Shown one piece after another: positions 25,799 through 34,173 of a stretch of 64,000 bases of DNA. Numbering within the stretch: the stretch's first letter is position 1; each line of letters opens with the position of its first letter. The stretch is from Acidobacteriaceae bacterium. Its GTDB lineage: Bacteria > Acidobacteriota > Terriglobia > Terriglobales > Acidobacteriaceae. The DNA lies in contig JANXZM010000098.1 of the NCBI GenBank assembly GCA_025355505.1, forward strand, positions 1 through 64,000, written 5' to 3'. The position numbers were made by a program, and so were the translations under genes. The notes under the pieces are model-generated. The model saw nothing but the letters and a program-made list of their open reading frames with translations. It ran no database searches and had not been told where the DNA came from.

Positions 25799-26251
25799 CT
25801 ATGCCAGAGCCGCTTGCAACCCGTCTATCAATTTCTGAATCTGTTTCTGGCCTAGAGGTTCGAGCAGGCCACCGGCTACGGATGCCAGGCGGCCGAAGAT
25901 CTGCGCTTCACCCTGCCAGTTCACTTTGGTTCCGAGTGCGGTTCCGTCGGCGATCGGTGCCAGGTCAAACCCAGCGACCATAGTGACATTTCCGCCGACG
26001 ACGGCTCCCTGTCCTTTGTATTGAGCGCGGCGCGGCCGATCGGCCTCGGCCAGTTCCATCTTCACGTCCGCGCTGCCTTTGATGTAGGAAATGCCCACGT
26101 TCAACTTGACGGCAAAATGCGTCGGATCCTGCACTGACAGGCTTTGAAACTCCGGGAGCAGCGGCGCAAACCGATTGGGATCGGTGAGGAAGTCGTAAAC
26201 CTCCTCGGGTTTTTTCTTGACTTCGAATTCGCCGGAAAATTTGATCGCCAT
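25799..26251 (-). CDS. CoxG-like SRPBCC protein
   Basis: A 150-residue START/Bet v1-fold protein of the carbon-monoxide-dehydrogenase subunit G family: FSGEFEVKKKPEEVYDFLTDPNRFAPLLPEF at the start (read as two shorter blocks around residues 4-34) and a C-terminal amphipathic helix. CoxG-type proteins recruit or anchor molybdenum hydroxylases at the membrane. It lies 2 bases before the FeS-subunit gene end and directly upstream of the large subunit, so it most likely serves this hydroxylase. Confidence 0.85.
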   Translation of the reverse strand: MAIKFSGEFEVKKKPEEVYDFLTDPNRFAPLLPEFQSLSVQDPTHFAVKLNVGISYIKGSADVKMELAEADRPRRAQYKGQGAVVGGNVTMVAGFDLAPIADGTALGTKVNWQGEAQIFGRLASVAGGLLEPLGQKQIQKLIDGLQAALA

Positions 26252-26252
26252 C

Positions 26253-26753
26253 TCAGGCTCCCTTCATGTTCCGGCCAGCGAGCTCAATGGCCTTGAAGAT
26301 GTTCATGTAACCGGTGCAGCGGCAGGTGTTGCCGGCGATCGCTTTTCGAATCTCTTTTTCGCTTGGCTCAGGATTCCCGGAAAGCAATTGATGAGTGGAG
26401 AGCATCAGACCGGGCGTGCAGTAGCCGCACTGCAGGCCGTACGAATCGCCAAAGGCTTTTTGAATGGGATGAAGCTTGCCGTCTTTTTCCAGGCCCTCGA
26501 CGGTGGTGATCTCCGATCCGTCAGCTTGCACCGCAAACATGGTGCAGGACTTTACCGCCAGTCCGTTCATCAGCACGGTGCACGCGCCGCAGTACGTGGT
26601 GTCGCAACCGACGTGCGTGCCGGTGAGGTCGCATGCCTCGCGCAGGAATTCAACCAGCAACATACGCGGCTCGACCTGCCGCGCGTAGAGCTTGCCGTTT
26701 ACGTTGATATTGATTTTGACGGCGATTTTTTCCACGGTTGCGGTTTCAGGCAT
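26253..26753 (-). CDS. Molybdenum hydroxylase [2Fe-2S] subunit
   Basis: 166 residues from ATG 26753, which overlaps the FAD-subunit stop by a few bases; an earlier in-frame start would add 16 residues inside that gene. The N-terminal plant-type ferredoxin motif is GCDTTYCGACTV..C, and the C-terminal helical cluster motif is CGYCTPG...CRCTGY. It carries electrons from the molybdenum centre to FAD. The length matches CoxS/small-subunit proteins. Confidence 0.92.
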   Translation of the reverse strand: MPETATVEKIAVKININVNGKLYARQVEPRMLLVEFLREACDLTGTHVGCDTTYCGACTVLMNGLAVKSCTMFAVQADGSEITTVEGLEKDGKLHPIQKAFGDSYGLQCGYCTPGLMLSTHQLLSGNPEPSEKEIRKAIAGNTCRCTGYMNIFKAIELAGRNMKGA

Positions 26754-27639
26754 AGAGATGGGCCCCTTCGACTTGTTCACCGCGAGCACGGCGCACGGCA
26801 ATCTGAATGGCGCGCTTCACCAGTGCGACGACGAGTTGGCGCTTATATTCGGCGGATCCGCGCATGTCAGTCTGGGGATCGGCGGCAGCGCGAGCGGCTT
26901 CGGCGGCGGTGGCGATTGTCTTGTCGCTCAGACTGTTTCCGCGGAGTGCCGTCTCGGCCTCGGTCGCTCGGATCGCCGTCAGTCCAACGCAGCCCAGAGC
27001 AATGGCGGCATCCTGGCAGACGTCGCCCGCCAATGTAAGTTGTACAGCCGCACTAGCACTGGGATACACGGGCGCACTCCGCTTGAATGCGAGATAGGCG
27101 CCGCCGCTGCCCTGGGGCGGAATTTTCACTTCAACTTCGGTTACAAGTTCGTCGTGAGCTAGCGCGGTTGTGTAGGCGTCTTTGATGAAGTCTCTCAATT
27201 GGATGGTGCGCGCGCCGCTCGGCCCTAGACAGTGAACTATGGTGTCGAGCGTGATCAAGGCATTGGTCCAATCGCCGCTTGGATCGGCTTCAGCGAGCGA
27301 TCCGCCGATGGTGCCCCGGTTGCGCACTTGCACGTCGGCGATTCCGGCGGCGCAGTCATGCAGGACTGGAATCTTTCTGGCGAGCGCGGAGTGCTCGATT
27401 TCGGCGTGGCGGGTCATTGCTCCGAAATGAAGCGCGCCCGAATCCTCCTTAATAAAGGAGGTGCCCGGGATGAAGTTCAAGTCCACCAGGTGCTCAGGAT
27501 TGGCGAAGCGAAGCTTTAGCAACGGAATCAGACTCTGCCCGCCGGCGAGGAATTTTGCACCTTCTCCGAGTTGGCCGAGCATGGAGACCGCTTCTTCCAG
27601 CGATCCCGCCCGGTGATAGTGAAATGATCGGGGATACAT
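26746..27639 (-). CDS. Molybdenum hydroxylase FAD subunit
   Basis: A 297-residue CoxM-like medium subunit. FAD-binding motifs AGGQSLIPLLKLR and TIGGSLAEADPSGDW are intact, and a CO-dehydrogenase flavoprotein C-terminal domain follows. It passes electrons from FAD to an external acceptor, usually a quinone or cytochrome chain. The gene precedes the FeS subunit with overlapping ends. The membrane proteins encoded just upstream are candidates for the acceptor. Confidence 0.92.
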   Translation of the reverse strand: MYPRSFHYHRAGSLEEAVSMLGQLGEGAKFLAGGQSLIPLLKLRFANPEHLVDLNFIPGTSFIKEDSGALHFGAMTRHAEIEHSALARKIPVLHDCAAGIADVQVRNRGTIGGSLAEADPSGDWTNALITLDTIVHCLGPSGARTIQLRDFIKDAYTTALAHDELVTEVEVKIPPQGSGGAYLAFKRSAPVYPSASAAVQLTLAGDVCQDAAIALGCVGLTAIRATEAETALRGNSLSDKTIATAAEAARAAADPQTDMRGSAEYKRQLVVALVKRAIQIAVRRARGEQVEGAHLYA

Positions 27640-27675
27640 TGTGGTTCGTCTTTCCTTTGTTTAAATCGTTTTTGT

Positions 27676-28170
27676 CTAAGCCGCAGTGCGCGGCCGGGCA
27701 AATCCCCAAGCCGTTGCCGTCAAACCGGCGATGACCAGCCCAGAGCTAACCACGGCCAGAGCTTTCAAACCCATGGCACCATGATGATACGTCTGAAGAA
27801 TGATCGCCAGCGGAAATAGCGCACTGCCCGCGAGCAGCGAAAATGCCACCAGTTGCCGAATTCCTTCGCTGAAGTTCACCCGTTGGAAAATTACACCCAG
27901 CACGATCATGAGCATGGCGAGCCCAATCCAGTGGGAGTGAGCATCCACCTGGCGAACATAATCGTATTTGGTATCGCCATACTGTTCGAGCGCCGCCTGC
28001 GACTGTGCAAGATTACGGCTTGCCGCTGCGGCGAAAGACTGGGCTAGCGAACCACCCATGTGATCGAGCGTCTGGTGCTCAACGAAGAGGGCATATTGCA
28101 AGCCATAGAGCATGCCGAAGGCGGCAAGAGCAATCCCGCCAAAGATTAGAAGTTTGCGCGATCCGGTCAC
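27676..28170 (-). CDS. Unknown four-helix membrane protein with HxH motif
   Basis: A 164-residue protein with four predicted transmembrane segments (about 8-28, 79-97, 105-125, 134-156). After the first helix comes His32; the second helix opens with DAHSHWIG (His78, His80). The whole protein is one copy of a unit that occurs twice in the 390-residue protein encoded immediately upstream, with which it overlaps by 4 bases. I do not recognise the family. The paired His at helix ends could bind heme or a metal. Placed between flavin reductase and molybdenum hydroxylase genes, it may act in electron transfer; this is inference. Confidence 0.75.
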   Translation of the reverse strand: MTGSRKLLIFGGIALAAFGMLYGLQYALFVEHQTLDHMGGSLAQSFAAAASRNLAQSQAALEQYGDTKYDYVRQVDAHSHWIGLAMLMIVLGVIFQRVNFSEGIRQLVAFSLLAGSALFPLAIILQTYHHGAMGLKALAVVSSGLVIAGLTATAWGFARPRTAA

Positions 28171-29339
28171 AGTGCACCCTCCGCGGCGTCGCTCTCAACA
28201 TAGTTCTCAACATCGAGGCCCCCGGAATAGCGCAAGATGCCGACCAGCATTCCAACCAGGCCAACGAGGACCATCAGGCCGCCGACGTCGGCGATGCCTC
28301 CGGCCAGCAATCCGAGTTTCAGCTCCAAGAGCACGAACACGGGCAGAATCACCGAGCCTCCAAGCAGCAACTTCACCCACCGACGCTTCCATTTTTCAGA
28401 GAGGAACACGAAGGGCTGGACGAACGATAGCAGCATCGCCAGCAGACCGAACTCGATGATGTGCGAGTGCGCAGCGATGTTCACGGCGCGTGCGGCGGCC
28501 AACCCGCCAAAGTTATTGACCTCGGTTGTGACAACGTCGAGATTTCCCGAGGTGGCAGCGTTGATCAAACGTTGTAGAATCTCCGTCTCCATCCGCTCGT
28601 GCTCGTACAACAGAGTGCCGGCATAATACGCGCCGTGCAGGAAGCCGAGTAAGACGAGAATCGTGCCACCGGTCAAGAGTGCGCGACGCGGCATGCTGTC
28701 GCCCGAGCGTTCGAGAGCGGGGAGTTCAGGCTCGCTGAGTTGGCGGCTGCGAAGGTATTGCCGGAAACCCCACGCTTGGACGATGAGAACGAGGATCAGC
28801 AAGGCTCCGGCGGAATCGGCCAGCACGCTCGCCCAGCCGATGGCGGTAAACGGGCTGCCGGTGAGGCCGACGTAATGAATCAGAAAAATGCCGACTGGCA
28901 AAAAAACTCCGCCGGCAATAAACAGAGTCGCCAGAGATTTTTTCGTCTGCCGCGAGAGCGCGATGTACGGCTGCACCAGCGCCAGCAGGAGCGCCAGATA
29001 CCCGGCGCCAATCATGTGGACGTGCGCATCCACCTTGGTGCCACGATCTTCGAGGACGTTGCCAAGATGACTGAACACATCATTTACCGCCGCGGCATTT
29101 CCGGCAGCGACGGCGCGAGATGCTGCGATGAGCGCTTCGCCTTGCAGCGCGGCATTTTGGTGAAGGATGAAAACGGCAAAGATGTCGCCGAAGAGAAGGC
29201 CGGCGGCGATTAGAGCAATGCCGCCGAATATGTAGAGGCGGCGTGCGCTCATGGGCGCGAAATGGGGCGCCAAAGCAAGCGCAGGCTTCGCGGGCGCGGA
29301 ACTGGCACGGTCCGGGAATGACTTGGGAGTCGCTGGCAT
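28167..29339 (-). CDS. Unknown membrane protein, internal duplication with HxH motifs
   Basis: A 390-residue protein (or 361 if started at ATG 29252). It starts at ATG 29339, which overlaps the flavin-reductase stop as TAATG. Two homologous halves, about 31-195 and 216-370, each hold four hydrophobic helices, a His after helix 1 (His60, His247) and an HxH at helix 2 (106/108 in DAHVHMIG, 291/293 in AAHSHIIE) followed by a LLxxVQP segment. The 164-residue neighbour is a third unit. I know no named family for it. Function unknown; a heme- or quinone-linked membrane partner is one possibility. Confidence 0.75.
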   Translation of the reverse strand: MPATPKSFPDRASSAPAKPALALAPHFAPMSARRLYIFGGIALIAAGLLFGDIFAVFILHQNAALQGEALIAASRAVAAGNAAAVNDVFSHLGNVLEDRGTKVDAHVHMIGAGYLALLLALVQPYIALSRQTKKSLATLFIAGGVFLPVGIFLIHYVGLTGSPFTAIGWASVLADSAGALLILVLIVQAWGFRQYLRSRQLSEPELPALERSGDSMPRRALLTGGTILVLLGFLHGAYYAGTLLYEHERMETEILQRLINAATSGNLDVVTTEVNNFGGLAAARAVNIAAHSHIIEFGLLAMLLSFVQPFVFLSEKWKRRWVKLLLGGSVILPVFVLLELKLGLLAGGIADVGGLMVLVGLVGMLVGILRYSGGLDVENYVESDAAEGAL

Positions 29340-29833
29340 TAGTGGCCCACGGGTTCTATGTCGCGGTACTGGCTGCGGAAATACAGCAGTGGCTCCCCAT
29401 CTCGCACCAGGACCTCTTCCACTTCCGCGATGAAGATGGTGTGGTCACCCGCGGTCTCGGTCGAGTGCAGCCGGCATTCGAGGTACGCGAGAGCACCTTG
29501 CAGCACGGGCGTGCCTTGCGCGGTGCGATCGAAGCGGGCGCCCGCGGCCTCGGGATGCTGATGGGTCTCCGCGGAGCGCGCGTAATATTCCGAGATGGTC
29601 TGCTGATCATTGCGCAGCACGTTCACTCCAAATCTTTTTCGGGCATGCAGATGAGCATGTGTCCGCGCCCGGTGATCCACACAAACCAGCACCAGCACCG
29701 GGTCGAGTGAGACTGCGGTGAAAGCATTCGCCGTCATGCCGTGGACCTTGCCTTCCTGGTCGACGGTGATGACCGTGACCCCGGTTGCGAAACATCCCAT
29801 GGCCTGGCGGAAATCGCTCGCGGTAAGGCTCAT
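29339..29833 (-). CDS. Flavin reductase (HpaC/FMN-binding split barrel)
   Basis: 164 residues from ATG 29833; the longer frame from 29917 adds 28 residues that run into the repeat-like end of the receptor gene. MGCFATGVTVITV, GMTANAFTAVSLDP and KRFGVNVL are typical of NAD(P)H:flavin oxidoreductases that feed reduced FMN/FAD to two-component monooxygenases. Its partner may be the LLM oxidoreductase at the end of the array. The gene is translationally coupled to the membrane-protein gene downstream. Confidence 0.88.
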   Translation of the reverse strand: MSLTASDFRQAMGCFATGVTVITVDQEGKVHGMTANAFTAVSLDPVLVLVCVDHRARTHAHLHARKRFGVNVLRNDQQTISEYYARSAETHQHPEAAGARFDRTAQGTPVLQGALAYLECRLHSTETAGDHTIFIAEVEEVLVRDGEPLLYFRSQYRDIEPVGH

Positions 29834-29918
29834 GCGGAAACCTGCGGGCCATTGCTTTGAAAGGCGTTTTGAATGGCCGGACGGGCCACGAGAGCAGCCC
29901 GTCCGGTAAGTGACCACG

Positions 29919-32900
29919 CTACCACGTCAAACGCAGCGCCAGCTGAATCTGACGCGGGTTGAATACTGCGCTGGGCGTTCCGTAGCTCGGGTTGGGCGAA
30001 CCCTCCCGAAAAAATGCCGGCGCTCCAAAGCAACCAGGAGCACCCGGATCCTTGGGGCAGAAGTCCGCTGCTCCATAGCTTGTGTTGGAGTAGCGCACGT
30101 TGACGGTGTTCAGCAAGTTGAAGGCTTCCGCCAGGAATTGGACATGCAACTTTTCATAAAGTGGAAAGGTGCGTTCCAGTCGAACATCGACGGTGTGCAG
30201 TGAATCTCCCTTGTATGTGTTGCGTGGTTCGTTGCCGACCCGGTCATTGTTTCCGAAGACGTCGCCATTGGCGTCAAAGCCGGCATATTTGGTGAAGAAC
30301 TGCGGAGATTGCAGGGTAAGGATCGTGCTGAAACTGAAATCGCGCGCGATCACGTTCCAGCTCTTGGGGCTGGAGAAGATAGCGTTACCGACGAAACGAT
30401 GCCGGGCATCGTCGGCGGAACTGGCGCGCTCCTGACGGAAGTTGAGGCTGTCCTGCGGAATCAGCACGAAGCTGGGATTGGGGCCGTTGTCGATGGAATG
30501 CGAATAGGTGTAGCTGATGTTAAACGAAAAATTGTTAGCCATTCGCTTGCTCATGTTGATGAGCAGGCCATCGTAAACAGAGTCCCAACTGGAACGGGCC
30601 TCGAAGAAGACGCTGTATTGGGGGTCGCGGAAACCGGGAACCCCGTTGATGTGGGGCACGCCCGGAATAATCATTACCGCGGGATACTGGTCGCCGTTGG
30701 CGCAATTAGGGGGAGGGATCGGCACCCCACCCGGATTCAGGTTCGAAGCGAAGTCGAAGTAAACGTTCTTGCAGCTTGCCTGGCCTTTGGAGTTGAAGAC
30801 CTGTACCGTACCGCTGTGGTCGGGCTGATTCACATTGTAGAAGCTGCCGAGGTGTACTCCTCGCAAATGGATTCCGGTGATGCTCAACAGCGAGTCTTTG
30901 AAGGGCTGGAATTCCAACGAGGCGCTGGTCTGAATGCCGTAGGGGTTCTGGCTGTTCTGATCGAACCGCACGATAGTCGCGTCCTGCAGGAAGCCGCAAC
31001 CATCCAGGAATCCGCCCGGGCAGAAACCTGCGGGCGTTCCGTTGGGGTAAGTGGCGCCCGGCCCCAACAAAGCGTTAAGCGCGAAATTGGTGATGAATGG
31101 GGAACTGGCAAAACTAAAAAGGCCAGTCGTCGCATTCAAGCCGTTTTCAAATGGACGATTCGGGTAGGTGGATTGTCCGCCGCAGGACGGCGCCTGGCAC
31201 ATGAGCAGGGGCGATGGAATAATGCCGTGGAACAGCCCCATGCCGGCGCGGAATACGACGTTGCGGGAAGTTCCCAGGCTGTAAGCCAGCCCCACCCGCG
31301 GATCAACGTTCTTCCACTGCGTATTCAGAACGCGGGAAGGCCACTTTTCGAATTCCCAGCGCGCCCCGAAATTCACGGTCAGATTCTGGGAGGCGCGCCA
31401 CTTATCCTGAAGGTAGAAGCCGGTGTAGGTGTGGTCGAGCGTCGCCGAGGCTTGATTACGGATCGCCTGCGGGATCGCGCCGCCTTGGTACACTGCCGGT
31501 CCTCCCGCCAGAGATGTCTCGTTGAAAAGCGGAGTCGTAGCTGTGCTAAAGCGTTCGAAAAAAATCACGAATGGATCAGGACAGATCGCATCCGGGCCGC
31601 ACGCAGCGCCATCTGTGCCGAGAAAAGCGGGGAGGTTTGCGAAGTCCGCCTCGAACGGATAGAACAGGGGGAAGGATTCGTAGGTGCTGACCCGATCAAA
31701 ATTACCGCCAAAACTGACGGTGTGGCTCGACAGGTTATGGGTCATGTTGTCGACTAACTCGAAGCGCGACTCGTGGTAAATGTCCGGGTTCCCGCGATTG
31801 ACGCCGACTGCGAAGGTATTGGAGACCTCCAGATGTGGCTGGGTGGAAACCACCGGGAAATCGAAGTTGCGGTGGGCATACTGCATACGCAGTTCGTTCA
31901 CCCACGATGGGGAAATCACCGTCGTCAAGCCACCGGCGAGCGACTGGTCGCGAATGTTGTTGTTCTTGAATGCAGAGGGCAGGTCGAAACCATTGTTGAG
32001 AGGCGACTGGTTGGTCAAGCGACCGTTGTTGATGAAATAGCGGACGTACAGGTTATTGCGGCTGAAGTTCTGATCCAGCCTGATCAGAGCGTTGTCCGTG
32101 TTCCCGTTGCGCAGCACAAATAGGTTTTCGGCAGGCAGACCGTAGACCGTCGTCTTGACGTTATTAATCGCCGCAATGTTGCTCAGCACGGTCGAATTGT
32201 AAGTTGGCGATTCGGTACGTCTTTGAGCTTCGTAATTGGCAAAGATGAATGTCTTGTCTTTCTTGATCGGTCCGCCGATAGCGCCGCCAAACTGATTTTG
32301 GCGCAGCACATTGAAGCCCGGCGCGGAAAGAATACTTCTCGCGTCCAGTTTGTTATTGCGCAGATAGTCGTAAAGCGAACCGTGCACGTTGTTGGTGCCA
32401 CCTTTGGTGATGATGTTCACGATGCCGGCGGTGGCTCGTCCAAATTCCGTGGTGTAGTCGGTGTTGATGACGCGAAACTCCTGGACCGATTCCTGTGGCG
32501 GCGTGCCCCGCTGGATGCCCGAGGCGGTTGAAATGTCGTCGGCGCCGTCTACCGCAATGAAATTGTAGTGAATGTTCTGGCCGGCGAAGGAAAGCTTTGT
32601 AACCGGTTCGACGATAACGTCGGTGCTGCCCGAGGTCGTGTTTCCGATGGTGATACCGGGCGCGAGCAACGCAAAATCGATAAACTCCCGCCCGTTGACC
32701 GGAAGGTTTTCAATTTTTTGCTGATCAATCACCGAACTCACCATGGTTCGAGTGGGCTCGGCAACTTCGCCCACGTCCTGCACTTCGACCTGGGTTTGAA
32801 CCTGGCCGAGAGTCAGCGCGAAATCCACATTGCCCGACGCACCAATATCCAGGTGAATCTTCTTGGCGGACTTTTGGAAACCCTGCTTTTCGACATTGAC

Positions 32901-33209
32901 GGTGTAATCGCCCGCTGGAAGTCCGCCGATCTGATATTCACCAACCGCGCTGGCCGTGACGGAGCGCTTCAAACCGGTGGCCGTATTGAGCACCGTCACC
33001 GAGGCATCCGGAATCACGGCGCCGGTGGTGTCGGAGATGCGACCCTGGAGAGTGCTGTTAACGGTCTGGGCTGCCAACCAACTTGGCACGGCCAAGGACA
33101 GTGCCAGGAACAGAAGACAAATGACCGCTCCCAGGCAGCGATGGAACAACGAGGACTGAACGGAGCCGGGCGTCCCGGCATAGGATTTCACAACATATTG
33201 AACGGCCAT
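29919..33209 (-). CDS. TonB-dependent receptor, Oar-like
   Basis: A 1096-residue outer-membrane protein. After a signal-anchor region (hydrophobic about 28-48), a carboxypeptidase-regulatory-like domain follows (TLQGRISDTTGAVIPDASV, ca. 51-140), then the plug with NLPVNGREFIDFALLAPG and a long beta-barrel ending in LALRLTW, with C-terminal aromatic Trp. This architecture is abundant in Acidobacteriota and is linked to uptake of large or scarce substrates. Located second in the GntR-headed array, it probably imports the pathway substrate or a precursor. GAGGGG precedes the ATG. Confidence 0.9.
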   Translation of the reverse strand: MAVQYVVKSYAGTPGSVQSSLFHRCLGAVICLLFLALSLAVPSWLAAQTVNSTLQGRISDTTGAVIPDASVTVLNTATGLKRSVTASAVGEYQIGGLPAGDYTVNVEKQGFQKSAKKIHLDIGASGNVDFALTLGQVQTQVEVQDVGEVAEPTRTMVSSVIDQQKIENLPVNGREFIDFALLAPGITIGNTTSGSTDVIVEPVTKLSFAGQNIHYNFIAVDGADDISTASGIQRGTPPQESVQEFRVINTDYTTEFGRATAGIVNIITKGGTNNVHGSLYDYLRNNKLDARSILSAPGFNVLRQNQFGGAIGGPIKKDKTFIFANYEAQRRTESPTYNSTVLSNIAAINNVKTTVYGLPAENLFVLRNGNTDNALIRLDQNFSRNNLYVRYFINNGRLTNQSPLNNGFDLPSAFKNNNIRDQSLAGGLTTVISPSWVNELRMQYAHRNFDFPVVSTQPHLEVSNTFAVGVNRGNPDIYHESRFELVDNMTHNLSSHTVSFGGNFDRVSTYESFPLFYPFEADFANLPAFLGTDGAACGPDAICPDPFVIFFERFSTATTPLFNETSLAGGPAVYQGGAIPQAIRNQASATLDHTYTGFYLQDKWRASQNLTVNFGARWEFEKWPSRVLNTQWKNVDPRVGLAYSLGTSRNVVFRAGMGLFHGIIPSPLLMCQAPSCGGQSTYPNRPFENGLNATTGLFSFASSPFITNFALNALLGPGATYPNGTPAGFCPGGFLDGCGFLQDATIVRFDQNSQNPYGIQTSASLEFQPFKDSLLSITGIHLRGVHLGSFYNVNQPDHSGTVQVFNSKGQASCKNVYFDFASNLNPGGVPIPPPNCANGDQYPAVMIIPGVPHINGVPGFRDPQYSVFFEARSSWDSVYDGLLINMSKRMANNFSFNISYTYSHSIDNGPNPSFVLIPQDSLNFRQERASSADDARHRFVGNAIFSSPKSWNVIARDFSFSTILTLQSPQFFTKYAGFDANGDVFGNNDRVGNEPRNTYKGDSLHTVDVRLERTFPLYEKLHVQFLAEAFNLLNTVNVRYSNTSYGAADFCPKDPGAPGCFGAPAFFREGSPNPSYGTPSAVFNPRQIQLALRLTW

Positions 33210-33249
33210 CGAATTCCCCCTCGTAAATCTGGTGTTGTTGCCCAGGCAG

Positions 33250-33933
33250 CTACTGAGCTGTCCGCACCACTCGTGCCGCGCGCGCGTGCATGATCTTGGT
33301 CAGCCTGGATTCGGAATCATCGAGATGCTGCTCCAGTACAGTGGCACACTGCTTAAGCTTTCCGGTACTGAGCAATCGGCACATTTTCCGGTGGACAGGA
33401 ATCAGTGCACCGGGATTGTCATGACTGCGGTCCACCAGCACCATGCCGATACGCAGTTCACCGATCATGTTTTTATAGAATGAATCCAGGCGCTTGTTGC
33501 CGTGAAAGCGGATCAGCAGGCTGTGAAAATGAAGGTCGTGACTGACGGCGTGGGACCAGTTCCGGTCGCCGACGGCTAGTTCGTATTGCTCGACCGCGCT
33601 GCGGAGCTCTTGCAACAAATCCGGGTTCGGAGAGCGCGCCGCAAGCACGGCGGGCAACTCCAGCATCCGGCGCAACTGGTAGATCTCCTGCACATCGCGC
33701 AAAGAGAGTTGAGAGACCGCCGCACCCCGATGGAGGCTGCGTCGCAGGAGACCCTCGAGTGACAGGATCCGGATTGCTTCGCGCATGGTGTTGCGGGAAA
33801 CGCCCAGAGAAGAAGCCAGGGGCAATTCCTGAACCTGGGTGCCGGGGCGGAACTCGCCTTCAAGAATGCGCTGGCGGAGAAGAGCGGCCACCTGATCCGC
33901 CACACTTACGCGGTTAATCTGCGTTCGATCCAT
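33250..33933 (-). CDS. GntR-family regulator (FadR/FCD subfamily)
   Basis: A 227-residue regulator. The N-terminal winged helix has the signature LASSLGVSRNTMREAIRILSLEGL (residues about 41-64), and the C-terminal FCD helical domain has candidate metal/ligand residues in SHDLHFH, PVHRKM and EQHLDD. FCD regulators usually repress catabolic operons until a carboxylate effector binds. It is the first gene of the minus-strand array, 40 bases before the receptor, and diverges from cofG. A palindrome beside its own promoter is a likely operator. Confidence 0.92.
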   Translation of the reverse strand: MDRTQINRVSVADQVAALLRQRILEGEFRPGTQVQELPLASSLGVSRNTMREAIRILSLEGLLRRSLHRGAAVSQLSLRDVQEIYQLRRMLELPAVLAARSPNPDLLQELRSAVEQYELAVGDRNWSHAVSHDLHFHSLLIRFHGNKRLDSFYKNMIGELRIGMVLVDRSHDNPGALIPVHRKMCRLLSTGKLKQCATVLEQHLDDSESRLTKIMHARAARVVRTAQ

Positions 33934-33965
33934 GCTCAGAAATTGTCGTCCAGCTAAACGGTGGA

Positions 33966-33994
33966 ATTTTGTTCCTAACTGTTCACGTTGTCAA
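33966..33994 (-). promoter_or_regulatory. Candidate promoter of gntR-headed array
   Basis: On the minus strand, a perfect -35 TTGACA (33989-33994), 17 bases, then -10 CAAAAT (33966-33971, four of six consensus). It would start transcription near 33959, about 25 bases before the gntR ATG. Confidence 0.5.
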
Positions 33995-34013
33995 GTGTTG
34001 AAATATTCACCAC
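33995..34013. promoter_or_regulatory. Candidate GntR operator
   Basis: GTGTTGAAATATTCACCAC is an imperfect 19-base palindrome of the form GTG-n-TGAA-nnn-TTCA-n-CAC. It abuts the gntR -35 box and overlaps the -35 of the divergent cofG promoter candidate. FCD-type GntR proteins bind palindromes of about this size; binding here is inference. Confidence 0.4.
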
Positions 34014-34027
34014 TTTGGGCGTATGTT
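33998..34027 (+). promoter_or_regulatory. Candidate promoter of cof operon
   Basis: On the plus strand, TTGAAA (33998-34003), 18 bases, then TATGTT (34022-34027, four of six consensus). It precedes cofG by about 140 bases and shares its -35 with the palindrome. Confidence 0.35.
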
Positions 34028-34173
34028 GCAGGATCGGATGTGGGCCCTTACGATCTGGCCCGCAGGGACAGGGATTCGCTGGGTCCGCTATGATCGTTTA
34101 TCGTTGCCAGCGTAGCGTTGCCAGCGCCGGACAGAACGTGGTTCGGATGAAACGAGTTCTGAAGTAAAGACCT

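Noticed and set aside
23275-27639. Aerobic CO dehydrogenase (coxMSL)
   Set aside because: The large subunit lacks the AYxCSFR active loop needed for form-I CO dehydrogenase.
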